Shown here one piece after another: positions 1 to 8,964 of a DNA stretch of 64,000 bases (positions are counted from its first letter, which is position 1; every line of letters begins with the position of its first letter). The stretch is taken from NCBI RefSeq assembly GCF_000772965.1, contig NZ_JPVQ01000004.1, forward strand, positions 78,611 to 142,610, read 5' to 3'. The notes below the pieces were generated by a model that was given only the letters and a program-made list of their open reading frames with translations, did no database searches and had not been told where the DNA came from. This DNA is from Ureibacillus massiliensis 4400831 = CIP 108448 = CCUG 49529. Lineage in GTDB: Bacteria; Bacillota; Bacilli; Bacillales_A; Planococcaceae. The translations under genes were made by a program, and so were the position numbers.

Positions 1-2
1 AA

Positions 3-410
3 AAACAATTATTCGATATGAAAGTATTAGGACCTTTAGTAAAAAATTTAAATGCATTTCCTGTTGATCGTGAGAATCCAGGACCAAGTGTTATTAAAAT
101 ACCACGACAATTAATTAAAGAAGGTAAGATTGTAGGTATTTTCCCAAGTGGAACAAGATCGACGGAAAATACGGAACTAAAGCAAGGTGCTATCACTATC
201 GCGCAACTATCAAAGGGGAAAATTGTGCCTGCTGCCTATATAGGTCCGCGTAATGTAAAAGAAGTATTAAAACGAAAAAAAGGATATTTAATTTATGGAG
301 AACCTTTTACTGTTGAGGCAGGCAAAGAAGGTAGAGAGGCAGCAACACAGCATCTAGAAAATGAGTTAAATCGCCTTATCGGGGTTTTAGAAGAATTGAA
401 AAAGAAATAA
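3..410 (+). CDS. plsC: 1-acyl-sn-glycerol-3-phosphate acyltransferase, 5'-truncated by window edge
   Basis: This is the C-terminal part of a PlsC-type acyltransferase, which acylates lysophosphatidic acid to phosphatidic acid at the membrane. The reading frame is open from base 3, so the start lies outside the window; the ATG at 18 is internal. Visible family blocks are FPVDREN with a following GPS (acceptor-binding region) and IFPSGTRS. In that block Ser replaces the Glu of the common FPEGTRS motif, which I recall as normal in Bacillus PlsC. A later VPAAYIGP stretch matches the fourth block. The N-terminal HX4D catalytic motif is not in the window. A strong terminator follows the stop codon, so the gene ends its transcription unit. 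Confidence 0.9.
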   Translation, partial: KQLFDMKVLGPLVKNLNAFPVDRENPGPSVIKIPRQLIKEGKIVGIFPSGTRSTENTELKQGAITIAQLSKGKIVPAAYIGPRNVKEVLKRKKGYLIYGEPFTVEAGKEGREAATQHLENELNRLIGVLEELKKK

Positions 411-422
411 GTATTGGTCCAT

Positions 423-452
423 ACACTCTCCAACAATTCGGAGAGTGTTTTC
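423..452 (+). terminator. Rho-independent terminator after plsC
   Basis: A 9-bp perfect stem (ACACTCTCC / GGAGAGTGT) with an 8-nt loop is followed by TTTTCTTT. It separates plsC from the phosphatase gene. Confidence 0.9.
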
Positions 453-483
453 TTTAGAATATCGTTAAAGAGGTGAATAGAAA

Positions 484-945
484 TTGATGAGAGTTTTGTT
501 TGTATGTTTAGGAAATATATGTCGTTCACCAATGGCGGAGGCTGTTATGCGTGATTTAGTTGAAAACAATGGATTGAGCGACGAAATTACAGTTGATTCT
601 GCTGCCACAAGCGGATGGCACGTTGGGGAAGCGCCGCATAAAGGGACTCTGTCCAAGTTGAAGGAGTATCAAATATCAACCACTGGAATTAAAGCGCGTC
701 AGCTACAGGAAAGTGATTTTGAACAATTTGACTACATAATAGGAATGGATTCGAGTAATGTCCGTAATATTCGTGAAATGCTAGGTCAACCTGATCATCC
801 TAAAATATTCCGATTTTTAGATTTAACTCCACACAAAAAAGATGTACCAGACCCATACTATACAGGTGATTTTCAAGAAACGTATGATTTGGTTAAAGAA
901 GGCTGCGAAGTTTTATTAAAGAAGATAATGAAAGAAATGAATTAG
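484..945 (+). CDS. yfkJ: Low-molecular-weight protein-tyrosine phosphatase (YfkJ-like)
   Basis: This is a cytoplasmic low-molecular-weight phosphatase of about 153 residues, the usual family size. The N-terminal P-loop VCLGNICRSPMAE contains the CX5R catalytic signature (Cys and Arg with Ser next to Arg). The C-terminal VPDPYYTGDF carries the general-acid Asp and the Tyr pair typical of tyrosine-specific members. Overall it resembles B. subtilis YfkJ more than the arginine phosphatase YwlE, which begins with a CTGNTCRS loop. AGAGGTG at 469-475 supports TTG at 484; an ATG one codon later (487) is the alternative. The gene lies between two terminator/promoter regions and is probably monocistronic. 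Its substrate cannot be read from the sequence. Confidence 0.9.
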   Translation: MMRVLFVCLGNICRSPMAEAVMRDLVENNGLSDEITVDSAATSGWHVGEAPHKGTLSKLKEYQISTTGIKARQLQESDFEQFDYIIGMDSSNVRNIREMLGQPDHPKIFRFLDLTPHKKDVPDPYYTGDFQETYDLVKEGCEVLLKKIMKEMN

Positions 946-1022
946 CTGGCTATTTAAATCTTTTGAGTTTGCCTACAATCTGGAAGTAAATTATTAACTT
1001 TTTCTTCTTACTGAAATTGGTG

Positions 1023-1028
1023 TATAAT
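1023..1028 (+). promoter_or_regulatory. Candidate -10 element for the YebC-family gene
   Basis: A perfect TATAAT lies 79 bases upstream of the ATG at 1107 in an AT-rich gap. No good -35 hexamer is visible at 16-18 nt spacing, so this is a candidate only. Confidence 0.4.
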
Positions 1029-1106
1029 ATTACAGTCTCAAATACTTAATGATTAGGTACAAGTTACCTTGCTTTATATCTATAAAACTGAAAGAGAGTG
1101 AATCCA

Positions 1107-1826
1107 ATGGGTCGTAAATGGAATAACATTAAAGACAAAAAGGCTGAAAAAGATAAAAATACCAGTCGAATCTATGCAAAATTTGGTGTTGAAATATATG
1201 TAGCTGCTAAAAAGGGTGAACCAGATCCTGAATCGAACGCTGCATTAAAATTTGTTTTAGAACGTGCTAAAACATATAACGTACCAAAACATATTATTGA
1301 TAAAGCAATCGATAAAGCAAAAGGTGCCGGTGGTGAAGATTATAACGAATTGCGCTATGAAGGATTTGGTGTGGGTGGATCAATGGTGATCGTTGATGCA
1401 TTGACAAATAACGTAAATCGTACGGCTTCCGATGTACGCGCGGCATTTGGGAAAAACGGTGGCAACATGGGTGTAAGTGGATCTGTTACTTATATGTTTG
1501 ATTCTACAGCTGTATTCGGGGTTGAAGGTAAATCTGCTGATGAAGTAATAGAAATACTATTAGAAGCAGATGTTGATGCACGTGATGTATTTGAAGAAGA
1601 AGAAGTAACAATCGTTTATGCTGAACCAGATCAATTCCACGCTGCTCAAGAAGCTTTTAAAGCAGCAGGCATTACAGAATTTACTGTTGCGGAACTTACA
1701 ATGCTTCCACAAACAGAAGTAAAATTAACTGGCGAAGATAAAGTGAAGTTCGAAAAAATGATTGATGCATTAGAAGATTTAGATGATGTGCAACGTGTCT
1801 ATCACAATGCGGATTTAGAAGATTAA
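1107..1826 (+). CDS. yeeN: YebC/PmpR-family DNA-binding regulator or translation factor (YeeN-type)
   Basis: The protein (239 residues) belongs to the YebC/TACO1 family. The start [13 protein letters not shown] is diagnostic of the YeeN subgroup, which differs from the MAGHSKW start of YebC/YrbC. The body has the conserved YEGFGVGG and [16 protein letters not shown] segments and an acidic C-terminus. Family members were described as transcriptional regulators and more recently as factors that help ribosomes through difficult peptides; which role applies here is unknown. I prefer ATG 1107 to the in-frame GTG 1098, because AAAGAGAG at 1091-1098 is correctly spaced only for the ATG. A terminator follows. 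Confidence 0.93.
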   Translation: MGRKWNNIKDKKAEKDKNTSRIYAKFGVEIYVAAKKGEPDPESNAALKFVLERAKTYNVPKHIIDKAIDKAKGAGGEDYNELRYEGFGVGGSMVIVDALTNNVNRTASDVRAAFGKNGGNMGVSGSVTYMFDSTAVFGVEGKSADEVIEILLEADVDARDVFEEEEVTIVYAEPDQFHAAQEAFKAAGITEFTVAELTMLPQTEVKLTGEDKVKFEKMIDALEDLDDVQRVYHNADLED

Positions 1827-1855
1827 TTCATAGATATAATTAACCATAGCTAGAT

Positions 1856-1886
1856 AAAATCCAGTGGCTTAAGCTGCTGGATTTTT
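1856..1886 (+). terminator. Rho-independent terminator between yeeN and arsB
   Basis: The stem AAAATCCAG / CTGGATTTT continues inward through a GCTTAAGC core and is followed by a short T run. It ends five bases before the arsB ribosome-binding site. Confidence 0.85.
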
Positions 1887-1901
1887 AAATGGAGGAAAGT
1901 C

Positions 1902-3197
1902 GTGGAAACGGTACTGGCATTACTTATATTTCTTGTTACATTATTTTTTGTTATCGTTCAACCGCGCAACCTTTCGATTGGATGGTCTGCGTGTATAGGA
2001 GCAACGATTGCGTTAATTTTAGGCATTGTAACATTTTCAGATGTACTAGAAGTTACTGAAATCGTGTGGAATGCCACACTATCCTTTATAGGGATTATCA
2101 TTATTTCCCTTATATTAGATGAAATTGGATTTTTTGAATGGGCTGCGCTGCATATGGCGAGGACTGCAAAAGGTAGCGGGATCCGAATGTTTATCTATAT
2201 TACAATATTAGGTGCAATCGTCTCGGCCTTTTTTGCAAATGATGGCGCTGCTCTAATTCTAACGCCGATTGTTTTATCAATGGTGCGCAATCTTAACTTT
2301 TCAGAAAAAATGATACTACCTTTTATAATGGCAAGTGGATTTATAGCAGATACCACTTCATTACCCCTTGTAATTAGCAACTTGGTAAATATTGTTTCTG
2401 CTGATTTCTTTGGAATTACATTTTTGGAATACGCCATTGTCATGATTGTGCCTAATTTTTTCTCCTTGTTAGCAAGTATTATTGTACTCTTTATCTATTT
2501 TAGAAAATCAATACCGCGCAACTATGGGGTAGAACAAATAAAGGAACCTGCTAAAGCGATAAAAGATGAGAAACTCTTTAAAATTTCATGGATTGTTTTA
2601 TCACTATTATTAGTTGGTTTCCTTACAAGTGAATTTTTCAATATCCCAGTTTCCTTCATATTATGTGGTATTGCATCAATCTTCCTAATACTTTCAAATT
2701 ATAGTGAAGCAGTAAATACGAGACGTGTTATAAAAGGTGCTCCTTGGAGTATTGTTTTTTTCTCGATTGGAATGTATGTGGTCGTTTATGGTCTTCAAAA
2801 TGTAGGATTAACATCTCTACTTGCAAATGTTTTGCAATGGGGTGTTGATAGAGGGTTACTAATAAGTACAATTATTACTGGTTTTACTGCAGCGTTTTTA
2901 TCATCTGTTATGAATAACTTGCCAACAGTCATGATTAATGCAATAGCAATAGCTGAAACGAATGCATCAGGTGTAGTAAAGGAAGCCCTTATATACGCAA
3001 ATGTTATAGGATCCGATTTAGGACCAAAAATTACACCGATAGGCTCTTTGGCTACTTTGCTTTGGTTACATGTATTAACGCATAAAGGAATTAAAATATC
3101 TTGGGGAACTTATTTTAAAGTAGGAATCATTTTAACAATACCAACTTTAATTGTCACATTGTTTAGTTTATATATTTGGCTATTAATCATTGATTAG
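1902..3197 (+). CDS. arsB: ArsB-type arsenite/antimonite efflux permease
   Basis: This is a 431-residue polytopic membrane protein with about 11-12 hydrophobic segments, the usual length of ArsB. It exports arsenite or antimonite using the proton motive force or with an ArsA ATPase. Family landmarks are the [14 protein letters not shown] segment near residue 110, the [12 protein letters not shown] segment in the second half, and [20 protein letters not shown] near residue 370. The start is GTG 1902 with GGAGG at 1891-1895. No arsR, arsC or arsA is adjacent, so this is an orphan pump rather than a complete ars operon. Arsenite specificity is inferred from family membership; a related anion transporter is possible. 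Confidence 0.87.
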   Translation: METVLALLIFLVTLFFVIVQPRNLSIGWSACIGATIALILGIVTFSDVLEVTEIVWNATLSFIGIIIISLILDEIGFFEWAALHMARTAKGSGIRMFIYITILGAIVSAFFANDGAALILTPIVLSMVRNLNFSEKMILPFIMASGFIADTTSLPLVISNLVNIVSADFFGITFLEYAIVMIVPNFFSLLASIIVLFIYFRKSIPRNYGVEQIKEPAKAIKDEKLFKISWIVLSLLLVGFLTSEFFNIPVSFILCGIASIFLILSNYSEAVNTRRVIKGAPWSIVFFSIGMYVVVYGLQNVGLTSLLANVLQWGVDRGLLISTIITGFTAAFLSSVMNNLPTVMINAIAIAETNASGVVKEALIYANVIGSDLGPKITPIGSLATLLWLHVLTHKGIKISWGTYFKVGIILTIPTLIVTLFSLYIWLLIID

Positions 3198-3200
3198 CTT

Positions 3201-3236
3201 AAAAGGCGTGGTGGAGAAATATCCCTGCGCTTTTTT
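3201..3236 (+). terminator. Weak candidate terminator after arsB
   Basis: AAAAGGCG can pair with the following CGCTTTTTT through a bulged stem, with an inner GG/CC pairing, and a six-T run. The stem is short and imperfect. Confidence 0.5.
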
Positions 3237-3367
3237 CTGTTTAAAAAAGAAAATATTGTAAAAAATTAGGTATTTATAGTAGAATCTATCAAAATATGAT
3301 TGTGTAAAAGGAAATTTATTGTAATAATGATATTAATCAAAAATAATATTTTAAAGAGGTGAGTATA

Positions 3368-5110
3368 TTGAAATATGTTCGTACTATAAGAGGAAAACTC
3401 TTATTATTCTCACTAACGTTGCTACTTGTTCCAAGCATAATTATTGGATCTGTAAGCTACTATCAAGCAAAAAACAGCATGGATGAGCTGGGTGAATCTA
3501 TTATCAAAAACAGCGTGGAATCTTCATTACAACTAATTGAAAATGTTAATAAGCAGGTTGAAAGTGGAACGATTACTCTTGAAGAAGGTAAGGAACAAGT
3601 TAAAGAGACACTCATTGGTAAAATGAATGCAGATGGAACTCGTGAAATTAGCTATCCTGGAGACCTTGGTGAAAACGGTTACATTTATATTTTAGGCCAT
3701 GATGGAACACTACTTGGACATCCTACAAGAGAAGGTGATAATTTATGGAATGATCAAGACAGTTCTGGTCAATATTTTATTCGCGAGGTTAAGAATCAGG
3801 CGCTTAATGGTGGCGGCTTTACATACTATGAATTCGAATTGCCTGGTCAAGATGTGGTGGCACCAAAGCTCATTTATTCGAAATTAGATCCCAATTGGGA
3901 CTGGATCATCGCTTCCGGAACCTATAATCAAGATTTCAATGCTCCTGCATTCGGGTTATTACAGGTGATCATTATTACAATAGCTGTCGCGATTGTGTTT
4001 GGTATTTTATTAACATTCGTATTCTCTAGACATTTGGCAAAACCATTAAAAAAACTATCTGAACGTGTTTCTGAGGTTGCGAAAGGAAATTTAACAGTTG
4101 AAATTAAAGAGATGCAACGAAAAGATGAAGTAGGGACACTTAACAATGGTTTTAGTCATATGGTAGATCAATTAAAAAATGTAATTTCAGGAGTTGAATC
4201 AACGATAACAGAAATACAAAGCACATCAAGTAATTTGACGGCCGTTGCAGAGGAAACAACAGCCTACGGTGAAAACATTGTAAGTGCTGTTACAGAAGTA
4301 GCTAAAGGTGCCTCACAACAAGCATCTGACGCAGAAGAAACGAATAAAACGACCATTGAATTAGCAAATGAGATTGAAGTTCTTAGTAGTAAGAATGCTT
4401 CAGTATTAGAATCATCCAATCTAATGCGGAAATCCAATGAGCTAGGAATGCGAAATTTAGCAGTATTAAAAGAACGTTCTAATGAGTCCTATCAGGTAAT
4501 AACTACTGTTCAATCTGTTTTTGAAAGCTTAATTATAAAGGTAAAGGAGATAGAAGGAATAGTAGGAACAATCAATGATATTTCAGATCAAACTAATTTA
4601 TTAGCATTAAATGCATCGATTGAAGCTGCTAGAGCTGGCGAGCATGGAAAAGGATTTGCAATTGTAGCTGAAGAAGTAAGGAAACTAGCGGATCAAACGA
4701 GTGAAGCGACAGAGTTAGTACGAAATACACTTAGAGGAATTGTGAATGAAACAACCATCGTGACAGAAGAAATGTCAAAGACAAATATAATTGTACAGGA
4801 TCAAAACAAATCGGTTGCTGAAACAGAAAGCTCATTTAAAGAAATTGATACAGCAGTTGAAAATATTATCAGTACTATTGAGGCTGTATCGGAAAGTGTA
4901 CAGCTATTAAATGAATCGAAAAATATAGTAATTAATTCAATCGAAAGTATTACAAAAATAAGCGAAAATAATGCCGCGACTGCTGAAGAAGTAACAGCAT
5001 CGGTTGAGGAACAACAAAAGGCGATACAGCTTGTAACGGAAGCATCAAATGACCTTTCTCTTGAAATAACCGCTCTTCAAGAAACTATAAGTCAATTTAC
5101 CGTAAAATAA
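3368..5110 (+). CDS. Methyl-accepting chemotaxis protein with extracellular Cache sensor
   Basis: This membrane chemoreceptor has, in order, a TM helix at about residues 10-32, an extracellular Cache-type domain (about 35-185, with [13 protein letters not shown] and the [10 protein letters not shown] end), a second TM helix at about 195-220, a HAMP segment, and a long coiled-coil signalling domain. The hairpin tip reads [20 protein letters not shown], the classic CheA/CheW-binding region. Methylation-helix heptads occur on both sides. TTG 3368 fits AGAGGTGAG at the right distance; the GTG at 3359 overlaps its own Shine-Dalgarno and is unlikely. The ligand is unknown. It stands alone, with a strong terminator behind it. 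Confidence 0.93.
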   Translation: MKYVRTIRGKLLLFSLTLLLVPSIIIGSVSYYQAKNSMDELGESIIKNSVESSLQLIENVNKQVESGTITLEEGKEQVKETLIGKMNADGTREISYPGDLGENGYIYILGHDGTLLGHPTREGDNLWNDQDSSGQYFIREVKNQALNGGGFTYYEFELPGQDVVAPKLIYSKLDPNWDWIIASGTYNQDFNAPAFGLLQVIIITIAVAIVFGILLTFVFSRHLAKPLKKLSERVSEVAKGNLTVEIKEMQRKDEVGTLNNGFSHMVDQLKNVISGVESTITEIQSTSSNLTAVAEETTAYGENIVSAVTEVAKGASQQASDAEETNKTTIELANEIEVLSSKNASVLESSNLMRKSNELGMRNLAVLKERSNESYQVITTVQSVFESLIIKVKEIEGIVGTINDISDQTNLLALNASIEAARAGEHGKGFAIVAEEVRKLADQTSEATELVRNTLRGIVNETTIVTEEMSKTNIIVQDQNKSVAETESSFKEIDTAVENIISTIEAVSESVQLLNESKNIVINSIESITKISENNAATAEEVTASVEEQQKAIQLVTEASNDLSLEITALQETISQFTVK

Positions 5111-5118
5111 AATTTTTG

Positions 5119-5148
5119 CCTCTCGAAAAAATTTTCGAGAGGTTTTTG
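5119..5148 (+). terminator. Rho-independent terminator after the chemoreceptor gene
   Basis: CCTCTCGAAAA pairs with TTTTCGAGAGG, followed by a TTTTTGTT tail. Confidence 0.92.
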
Positions 5149-5250
5149 TTATTAATAGTTGGCACTTTTGTTAATATATAGTCGTATATGGTTTTAATAA
5201 CATCGTTTTGGTAAAAAATACAAAAGAATAGAGAGAGGAGTGAAACTAAG

Positions 5251-6330
5251 ATGACAAAGAAAGTATGGTTTCAAGTTGGAGTAGGACTATTAATTTCATT
5301 ATTAGTTATAAAATACACACTTGAAATCCATTGGATATTTAACCCGTTATTTATCATTTTACAAACAATTTTTATACCGTTACTTATAGGAGGAGTACTT
5401 TACTACATCACAGAGCCATTACAAAGACTTCTTGAAAAAAAGGGAATGCCAAGATGGGGAAGCATTATTACAATTGTTTTAGTTTTACTAGGATTGTTAA
5501 CAGGGTTAGCACTATTAATCATGAATCCAGTATCAAACCAAATTAATAATTTAGCGAAGAATGCACCTTATATTGGTGACAAGATCATGGAGGCGACAGA
5601 TTTTGTCATAAATAATAAAGAAAATTTACCTCCACAAGCTGCAGAGTTTATTGATACGATTTCCAACTCAATACAAGATATTGCCGTTGCAGGAAGTCAA
5701 ATGATTGTCTCATTTATTAGCGGGGCAGTTTCAGCTACATTTACTCTTATTTTAATCCCGTTTTTCTTTATATTTATGTTAAAGGATCACGAAAAATTTG
5801 CACCACAAATTTATAATCTTTTTACAGGTGAAAGACGCACGTGGATTAAAGATACGTTAGCAGACATCGATACAGTTTTAAGAAATTATGTACAGGGACA
5901 AGTTCTAATTAGTGCAATTCTAGCAGTGTCCATCTATATTGGATATCTATTTATTGGACTACAGTATTCATTATTACTTGCTATATTCGCATTCTTTATG
6001 AACATGATTCCGTTTATTGGCCCGTGGATTTCTTTGGCGCCGGCTATTGTAGTAGCACTTATCCAGGATCCGATTTTAGTTGTATGGGTTTGTGTAATTA
6101 CGCTTGTGGCACAACAAGTAGAAAGCAATTTAATTACTCCGAATATCATGGGTGAGAAATTGAATATCCATCCATTAACGGTTATCTCAATTGTTCTAGC
6201 AGCAGGAAATATTGGTGGATTTATTGCAATTATTATCGCGATTCCTACTTATGCTGTTATTAAGGCTATCGTTAGAAATATTTATGAGGAACGTAAGCAA
6301 ATTAAAGAAGCAGCAACAAAATCAATTTAG
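5251..6330 (+). CDS. AI-2E family transporter (PerM-like permease)
   Basis: This is a 359-residue integral membrane protein with the AI-2E transporter layout: two or three N-terminal helices ending in the EPLQRLLEKKG region, a soluble segment at about 95-140, then helices with LIPFFFIFMLKDHEKF and the conserved MIPFIGPWISLAPA and QQVESNLITPNIMG segments. Bacillus paralogues are YueF, YdbI, YtvI and YrrI; I cannot say which is closest. Family members export autoinducer-2 or act in Na+/H+ exchange, so the substrate is open. The start ATG 5251 has an upstream GAGAGGAG site. An unusual terminator follows. Confidence 0.88.
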   Translation: MTKKVWFQVGVGLLISLLVIKYTLEIHWIFNPLFIILQTIFIPLLIGGVLYYITEPLQRLLEKKGMPRWGSIITIVLVLLGLLTGLALLIMNPVSNQINNLAKNAPYIGDKIMEATDFVINNKENLPPQAAEFIDTISNSIQDIAVAGSQMIVSFISGAVSATFTLILIPFFFIFMLKDHEKFAPQIYNLFTGERRTWIKDTLADIDTVLRNYVQGQVLISAILAVSIYIGYLFIGLQYSLLLAIFAFFMNMIPFIGPWISLAPAIVVALIQDPILVVWVCVITLVAQQVESNLITPNIMGEKLNIHPLTVISIVLAAGNIGGFIAIIIAIPTYAVIKAIVRNIYEERKQIKEAATKSI

Positions 6331-6342
6331 TCCTGAAAAAAT

Positions 6343-6376
6343 ACAGTATACCAATAAAGGTGTGCTGTTTTTCTTT
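6343..6376 (+). terminator. Terminator after the AI-2E-family gene, with a competing repeat downstream
   Basis: ACAGTATACC (6343-6352) pairs with GGTGTGCTGT (6359-6368) using G-U wobbles and is followed by TTTTCTTTCT. A perfect complement of the left arm, GGTATACTGT, recurs at 6384-6393, so an alternative larger-loop hairpin is possible. Confidence 0.7.
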
Positions 6377-6436
6377 CTATTAAGGTATACTGTTTGAAGG
6401 ATTAAGTCGAAAGTTAGATAAAAAGGAGTTCTAAAT

Positions 6437-6892
6437 ATGTTATCATTTGAACAAAAGAAGAAAGTGATTGAGTCATTTTCTGAGCTTTCTAAAAAAGAAA
6501 TTTCATTAAATCGTTTGAATTTCCACTTTAATGAGAGTCTTTATGAAAAAACAATTGTTGTTGAAAAGCTTCATCCAAATGGGAATGGCTTTGTATTTGT
6601 TGGTGATTTAGGCAAATATGAAGATGAGTCAAATGAAAAGGGTCTAGTGAATATACGTGAATACGACGAAGCGAAACTTCGTGAAATTATTGAAGACGCA
6701 ATTTTTTATTTGTCTTCGGATCATGAGCAGCCAATTGTTGAAGAGTGGATTTCAAAAAATGGGACAATCCTTACATTAGCCCATGAAAAAAGAAATTGGA
6801 ATATTTATTATCATGAAAATTTAGAAGAAAGCTTTGGAACGAAGGAAGCTGCAATCACATACTTACATGAAGAAGGATTTAGAAAGAAATAG
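6437..6892 (+). CDS. Conserved small cytoplasmic protein of unknown function
   Basis: I do not recognise this 151-residue protein. It is soluble, acidic and has no signal peptide or membrane segment. The first half reads like alternating strands with a VGDLGKY turn. The middle contains an EYDEAKLREIIEDAIFYLS helix. The last third (VEEWISKNGTILTLAHEKRNWNIYYHENLEESF) looks like paired strands ahead of a short helix ending in EEGFRKK. A good AAAAGGAG site precedes ATG 6437. The gene is followed after only 15 bases by a 47-codon membrane-protein gene, so the two probably share a transcript. Confidence 0.8.
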   Translation: MLSFEQKKKVIESFSELSKKEISLNRLNFHFNESLYEKTIVVEKLHPNGNGFVFVGDLGKYEDESNEKGLVNIREYDEAKLREIIEDAIFYLSSDHEQPIVEEWISKNGTILTLAHEKRNWNIYYHENLEESFGTKEAAITYLHEEGFRKK

Positions 6893-6907
6893 TAGAGGGG
6901 ATTTAGC

Positions 6908-7051
6908 ATGAGTGGTAAAAAGGCGGCAACTACTGTAGTAGTAATCGTATTATTAGTTTGTATAGCAATATTTGTAGCATTTCAATATTTTTTCTCAAAT
7001 TTTGAACCAACGAATAATATAGAAGAATCTTCTACTCAAATTTCGAAATAA
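6908..7051 (+). CDS. Small single-pass membrane protein, 47 residues
   Basis: The gene is short but well supported: an AGAGGGG ribosome site at 6894-6900, ATG at 6908 and a stop at 7049-7051, immediately followed by a terminator. The protein starts MSGKKAATT, then has one hydrophobic helix at about residues 9-29 (VVVIVLLVCIAIFVAFQYFF) and a polar acidic tail. The positive N-terminus suggests N-in, C-out insertion. It has no recognised family and is probably co-transcribed with the gene at 6437. Confidence 0.7.
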   Translation: MSGKKAATTVVVIVLLVCIAIFVAFQYFFSNFEPTNNIEESSTQISK

Positions 7052-7059
7052 ATATAAAA

Positions 7060-7093
7060 ACGATCGACTTGATATAAAAGTCGGTCGTTTTTT
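7060..7093. terminator. Bidirectional terminator between the small membrane gene and pit
   Basis: ACGATCGACTT pairs with AAGTCGGTCGT (one G-U pair). A six-T run follows on the plus strand and an A run precedes it, so it can serve both converging units. Confidence 0.88.
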
Positions 7094-7100
7094 GTTAGCT

Positions 7101-8117
7101 CTAAAAGAAAATACTTAATATCTCATAAATAATTGCTGCCATAACAGCAGAAATTGGCATTGTTATGATCCAAGTTAAAACAATTTTTCTTGCGACGCCC
7201 CATTTAACACCTTTAACTCTTTGAGCCGAACCAACACCCATAATTGCTGAGGAAATAACATGTGTTGTTGATACAGGTAAATGGATAAGGGTTGCACTAA
7301 AAATAATACTAGCTGAGGCTAAATCGGCAGCAGCCCCATTTACTGGTCGGATCTTCATGATTTTTGTACCGACAGTTTTGATGATTTTATAGCCACCGAT
7401 GGATGTTCCTAGTCCCATTGCGATCGCACATGAAATTCGAACCCAATCTTGAACACTATCATCGGTTTGTATCCCAGCTGCGATTAATGCCATTGTAATA
7501 ATCCCCATTGCTTTTTGCGCATCATTCGTACCATGGGTGAAGGATTGGAGTGCAGCGGTAAAGATTTGTAATGTTCTAAAACCTTTATTCGTTCGATAAA
7601 GATTTAAGTTTTTAAACAGTAATTTAAATATACTCATAAAGATAAACCCAACAGCCAGAGCAAGGAAGGGTGAAGCCACTAACCCAATGATGATGCTGGT
7701 AAATCCTTCATAATTCAATTTATCAAAGCCAGCTGCAGCAACGGCAGCACCGGCAATGGAGCCTATTAATGTATGGGATGAACTAGAAGGAATACCAAAA
7801 TACCATGTCAGTAAATTCCAAGTGATGGCCGATAATAAAGCTGCCAAAATAACGATTGTCCCAGTTGTATCATCTGCAGCATTGTTTAATGAAAATGGAT
7901 CTACGATGTCTTTTGCGATTGCCTTTGCAACACCTACAAAAGTAATCGCTCCTAAAAAGTTCATAACCGCTGCTAACAATACTGCAACTCTTGGTGGAAG
8001 AGCACGTGTTGAAACAGAAGTCGCGATTGCATTGGCTGTGTCATGAAAACCGTTAATAAAGTCGAAAGCAAGTGCAAATATTACGACTAAGATAGTAATG
8101 ATTAATATTGTATCCAT
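7101..8117 (-). CDS. pit: PiT-family inorganic phosphate transporter
   Basis: This 338-residue membrane protein has about ten hydrophobic segments and both PiT signature repeats. The N-terminal copy has DFINGFHDTANAIATSVSTR and the C-terminal region has FTHGTNDAQKAMGI. It is a low-affinity metal-phosphate/H+ or Na+ symporter of the cytoplasmic membrane. The DUF47 gene lies ten bases upstream on the same strand, the standard pit-accessory pair. Transcription ends at the bidirectional hairpin at 7060-7093. Length agrees with short Bacillus Pit proteins. Confidence 0.93.
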   Translation of the reverse strand: MDTILIITILVVIFALAFDFINGFHDTANAIATSVSTRALPPRVAVLLAAVMNFLGAITFVGVAKAIAKDIVDPFSLNNAADDTTGTIVILAALLSAITWNLLTWYFGIPSSSSHTLIGSIAGAAVAAAGFDKLNYEGFTSIIIGLVASPFLALAVGFIFMSIFKLLFKNLNLYRTNKGFRTLQIFTAALQSFTHGTNDAQKAMGIITMALIAAGIQTDDSVQDWVRISCAIAMGLGTSIGGYKIIKTVGTKIMKIRPVNGAAADLASASIIFSATLIHLPVSTTHVISSAIMGVGSAQRVKGVKWGVARKIVLTWIITMPISAVMAAIIYEILSIFF

Positions 8118-8127
8118 AAAATTCTCC

Positions 8128-8748
8128 CTAAGCGTTTCGCATTATAATCGTTTCGAGAGTATTAGCTACATCTTGACAGTAATCAGCAATGTCCTCTAAT
8201 TGATCATAAATGTCTCTAAACTTGATTAAGCGAATAGGATCTTTCTCTTTAAGGAATAATTGCTTAATAGATGATCGAGATACTTCATCACATTCTCTTT
8301 CGTAATCCTTTATAAGAATGATATGTTTTCTCATATTGATTAAGTTTTTCTTATTTAGTAACTCAATAGCAGCAACGATTTCGTCAGCACTTTTCGTTAT
8401 ATATTCAAGAAAAGTACGCATGGATTCGTCTAGCTCTGTAAATGAGAACATTTCAAAGTGTGCTATACAATGCTCTGCACCATCTAATACATCATCTAGC
8501 CTATTAGCAAGGGCTAAAATATCTTCCCTTTCAATAGGTGTCATGAACGACTTGTTTAACATGACAATTAACTCATGGATCAGATTATCACCATATGTTT
8601 CATATTGCTTCATTTTAATTGAAATTTCTTTTAAATCTGATATAGATTCAAATTTCGCATTATTAGCATAATGAATTGCTTCTCGCATATTTTCAGCAAT
8701 TTTTTGCAATGATATAAAAAATGGATCTTGTTTTCTAGAACTAAACAT
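8128..8748 (-). CDS. DUF47 family (PhoU-like) partner of the phosphate transporter
   Basis: The 206-residue all-helical cytoplasmic protein belongs to the DUF47/TIGR00153 family, distantly related to PhoU. It shows ExxxD-type metal-binding-like motifs: MTPIEREDILALANRLDDVLDG near residues 70-90, and YERECDEVSRSSIKQLF plus DIYDQLEDIADYCQDVANT near the end. It is encoded directly upstream of pit with a ten-base gap and is expected to control Pit activity. An AGGAGGC site sits before the start. A 12-bp palindrome, GTAAGATCTTAC, lies 20-31 bases upstream of the start codon. Confidence 0.9.
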   Translation of the reverse strand: MFSSRKQDPFFISLQKIAENMREAIHYANNAKFESISDLKEISIKMKQYETYGDNLIHELIVMLNKSFMTPIEREDILALANRLDDVLDGAEHCIAHFEMFSFTELDESMRTFLEYITKSADEIVAAIELLNKKNLINMRKHIILIKDYERECDEVSRSSIKQLFLKEKDPIRLIKFRDIYDQLEDIADYCQDVANTLETIIMRNA

Positions 8749-8895
8749 GAAATGCCTCCTGTTATACGTAAGATCTTACTTGAAAACCTATATAATAATA
8801 ACAAAATAATTACAAAATCTATACTATAGAACCATTGAAATCTACAAAATTTACATAAATGTAACATTTAAAGACAAATATATTTAATAAATATA

Positions 8896-8937
8896 GGCAA
8901 GTATAGATTGAGTGATTTACACCAAAATATACTTGCC
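8896..8937 (-). terminator. Candidate terminator for the methyltransferase gene
   Basis: A perfect 10-bp inverted repeat (GGCAAGTATA / TATACTTGCC) with a 22-nt loop lies just past the stop of the minus-strand gene. On that strand it is followed only by an interrupted T-rich stretch, so its strength is doubtful. Confidence 0.5.
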
Positions 8938-8964
8938 TGAAATTATTATCAATTATATTCGTGT

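Noticed and set aside
3359..3367. GTG 3359 as start of the chemoreceptor
   Set aside because: It overlaps the AGAGGTG Shine-Dalgarno. TTG 3368 is at the normal distance. The same reasoning moved the starts of ydbS, the LytTR gene and ndoAI.
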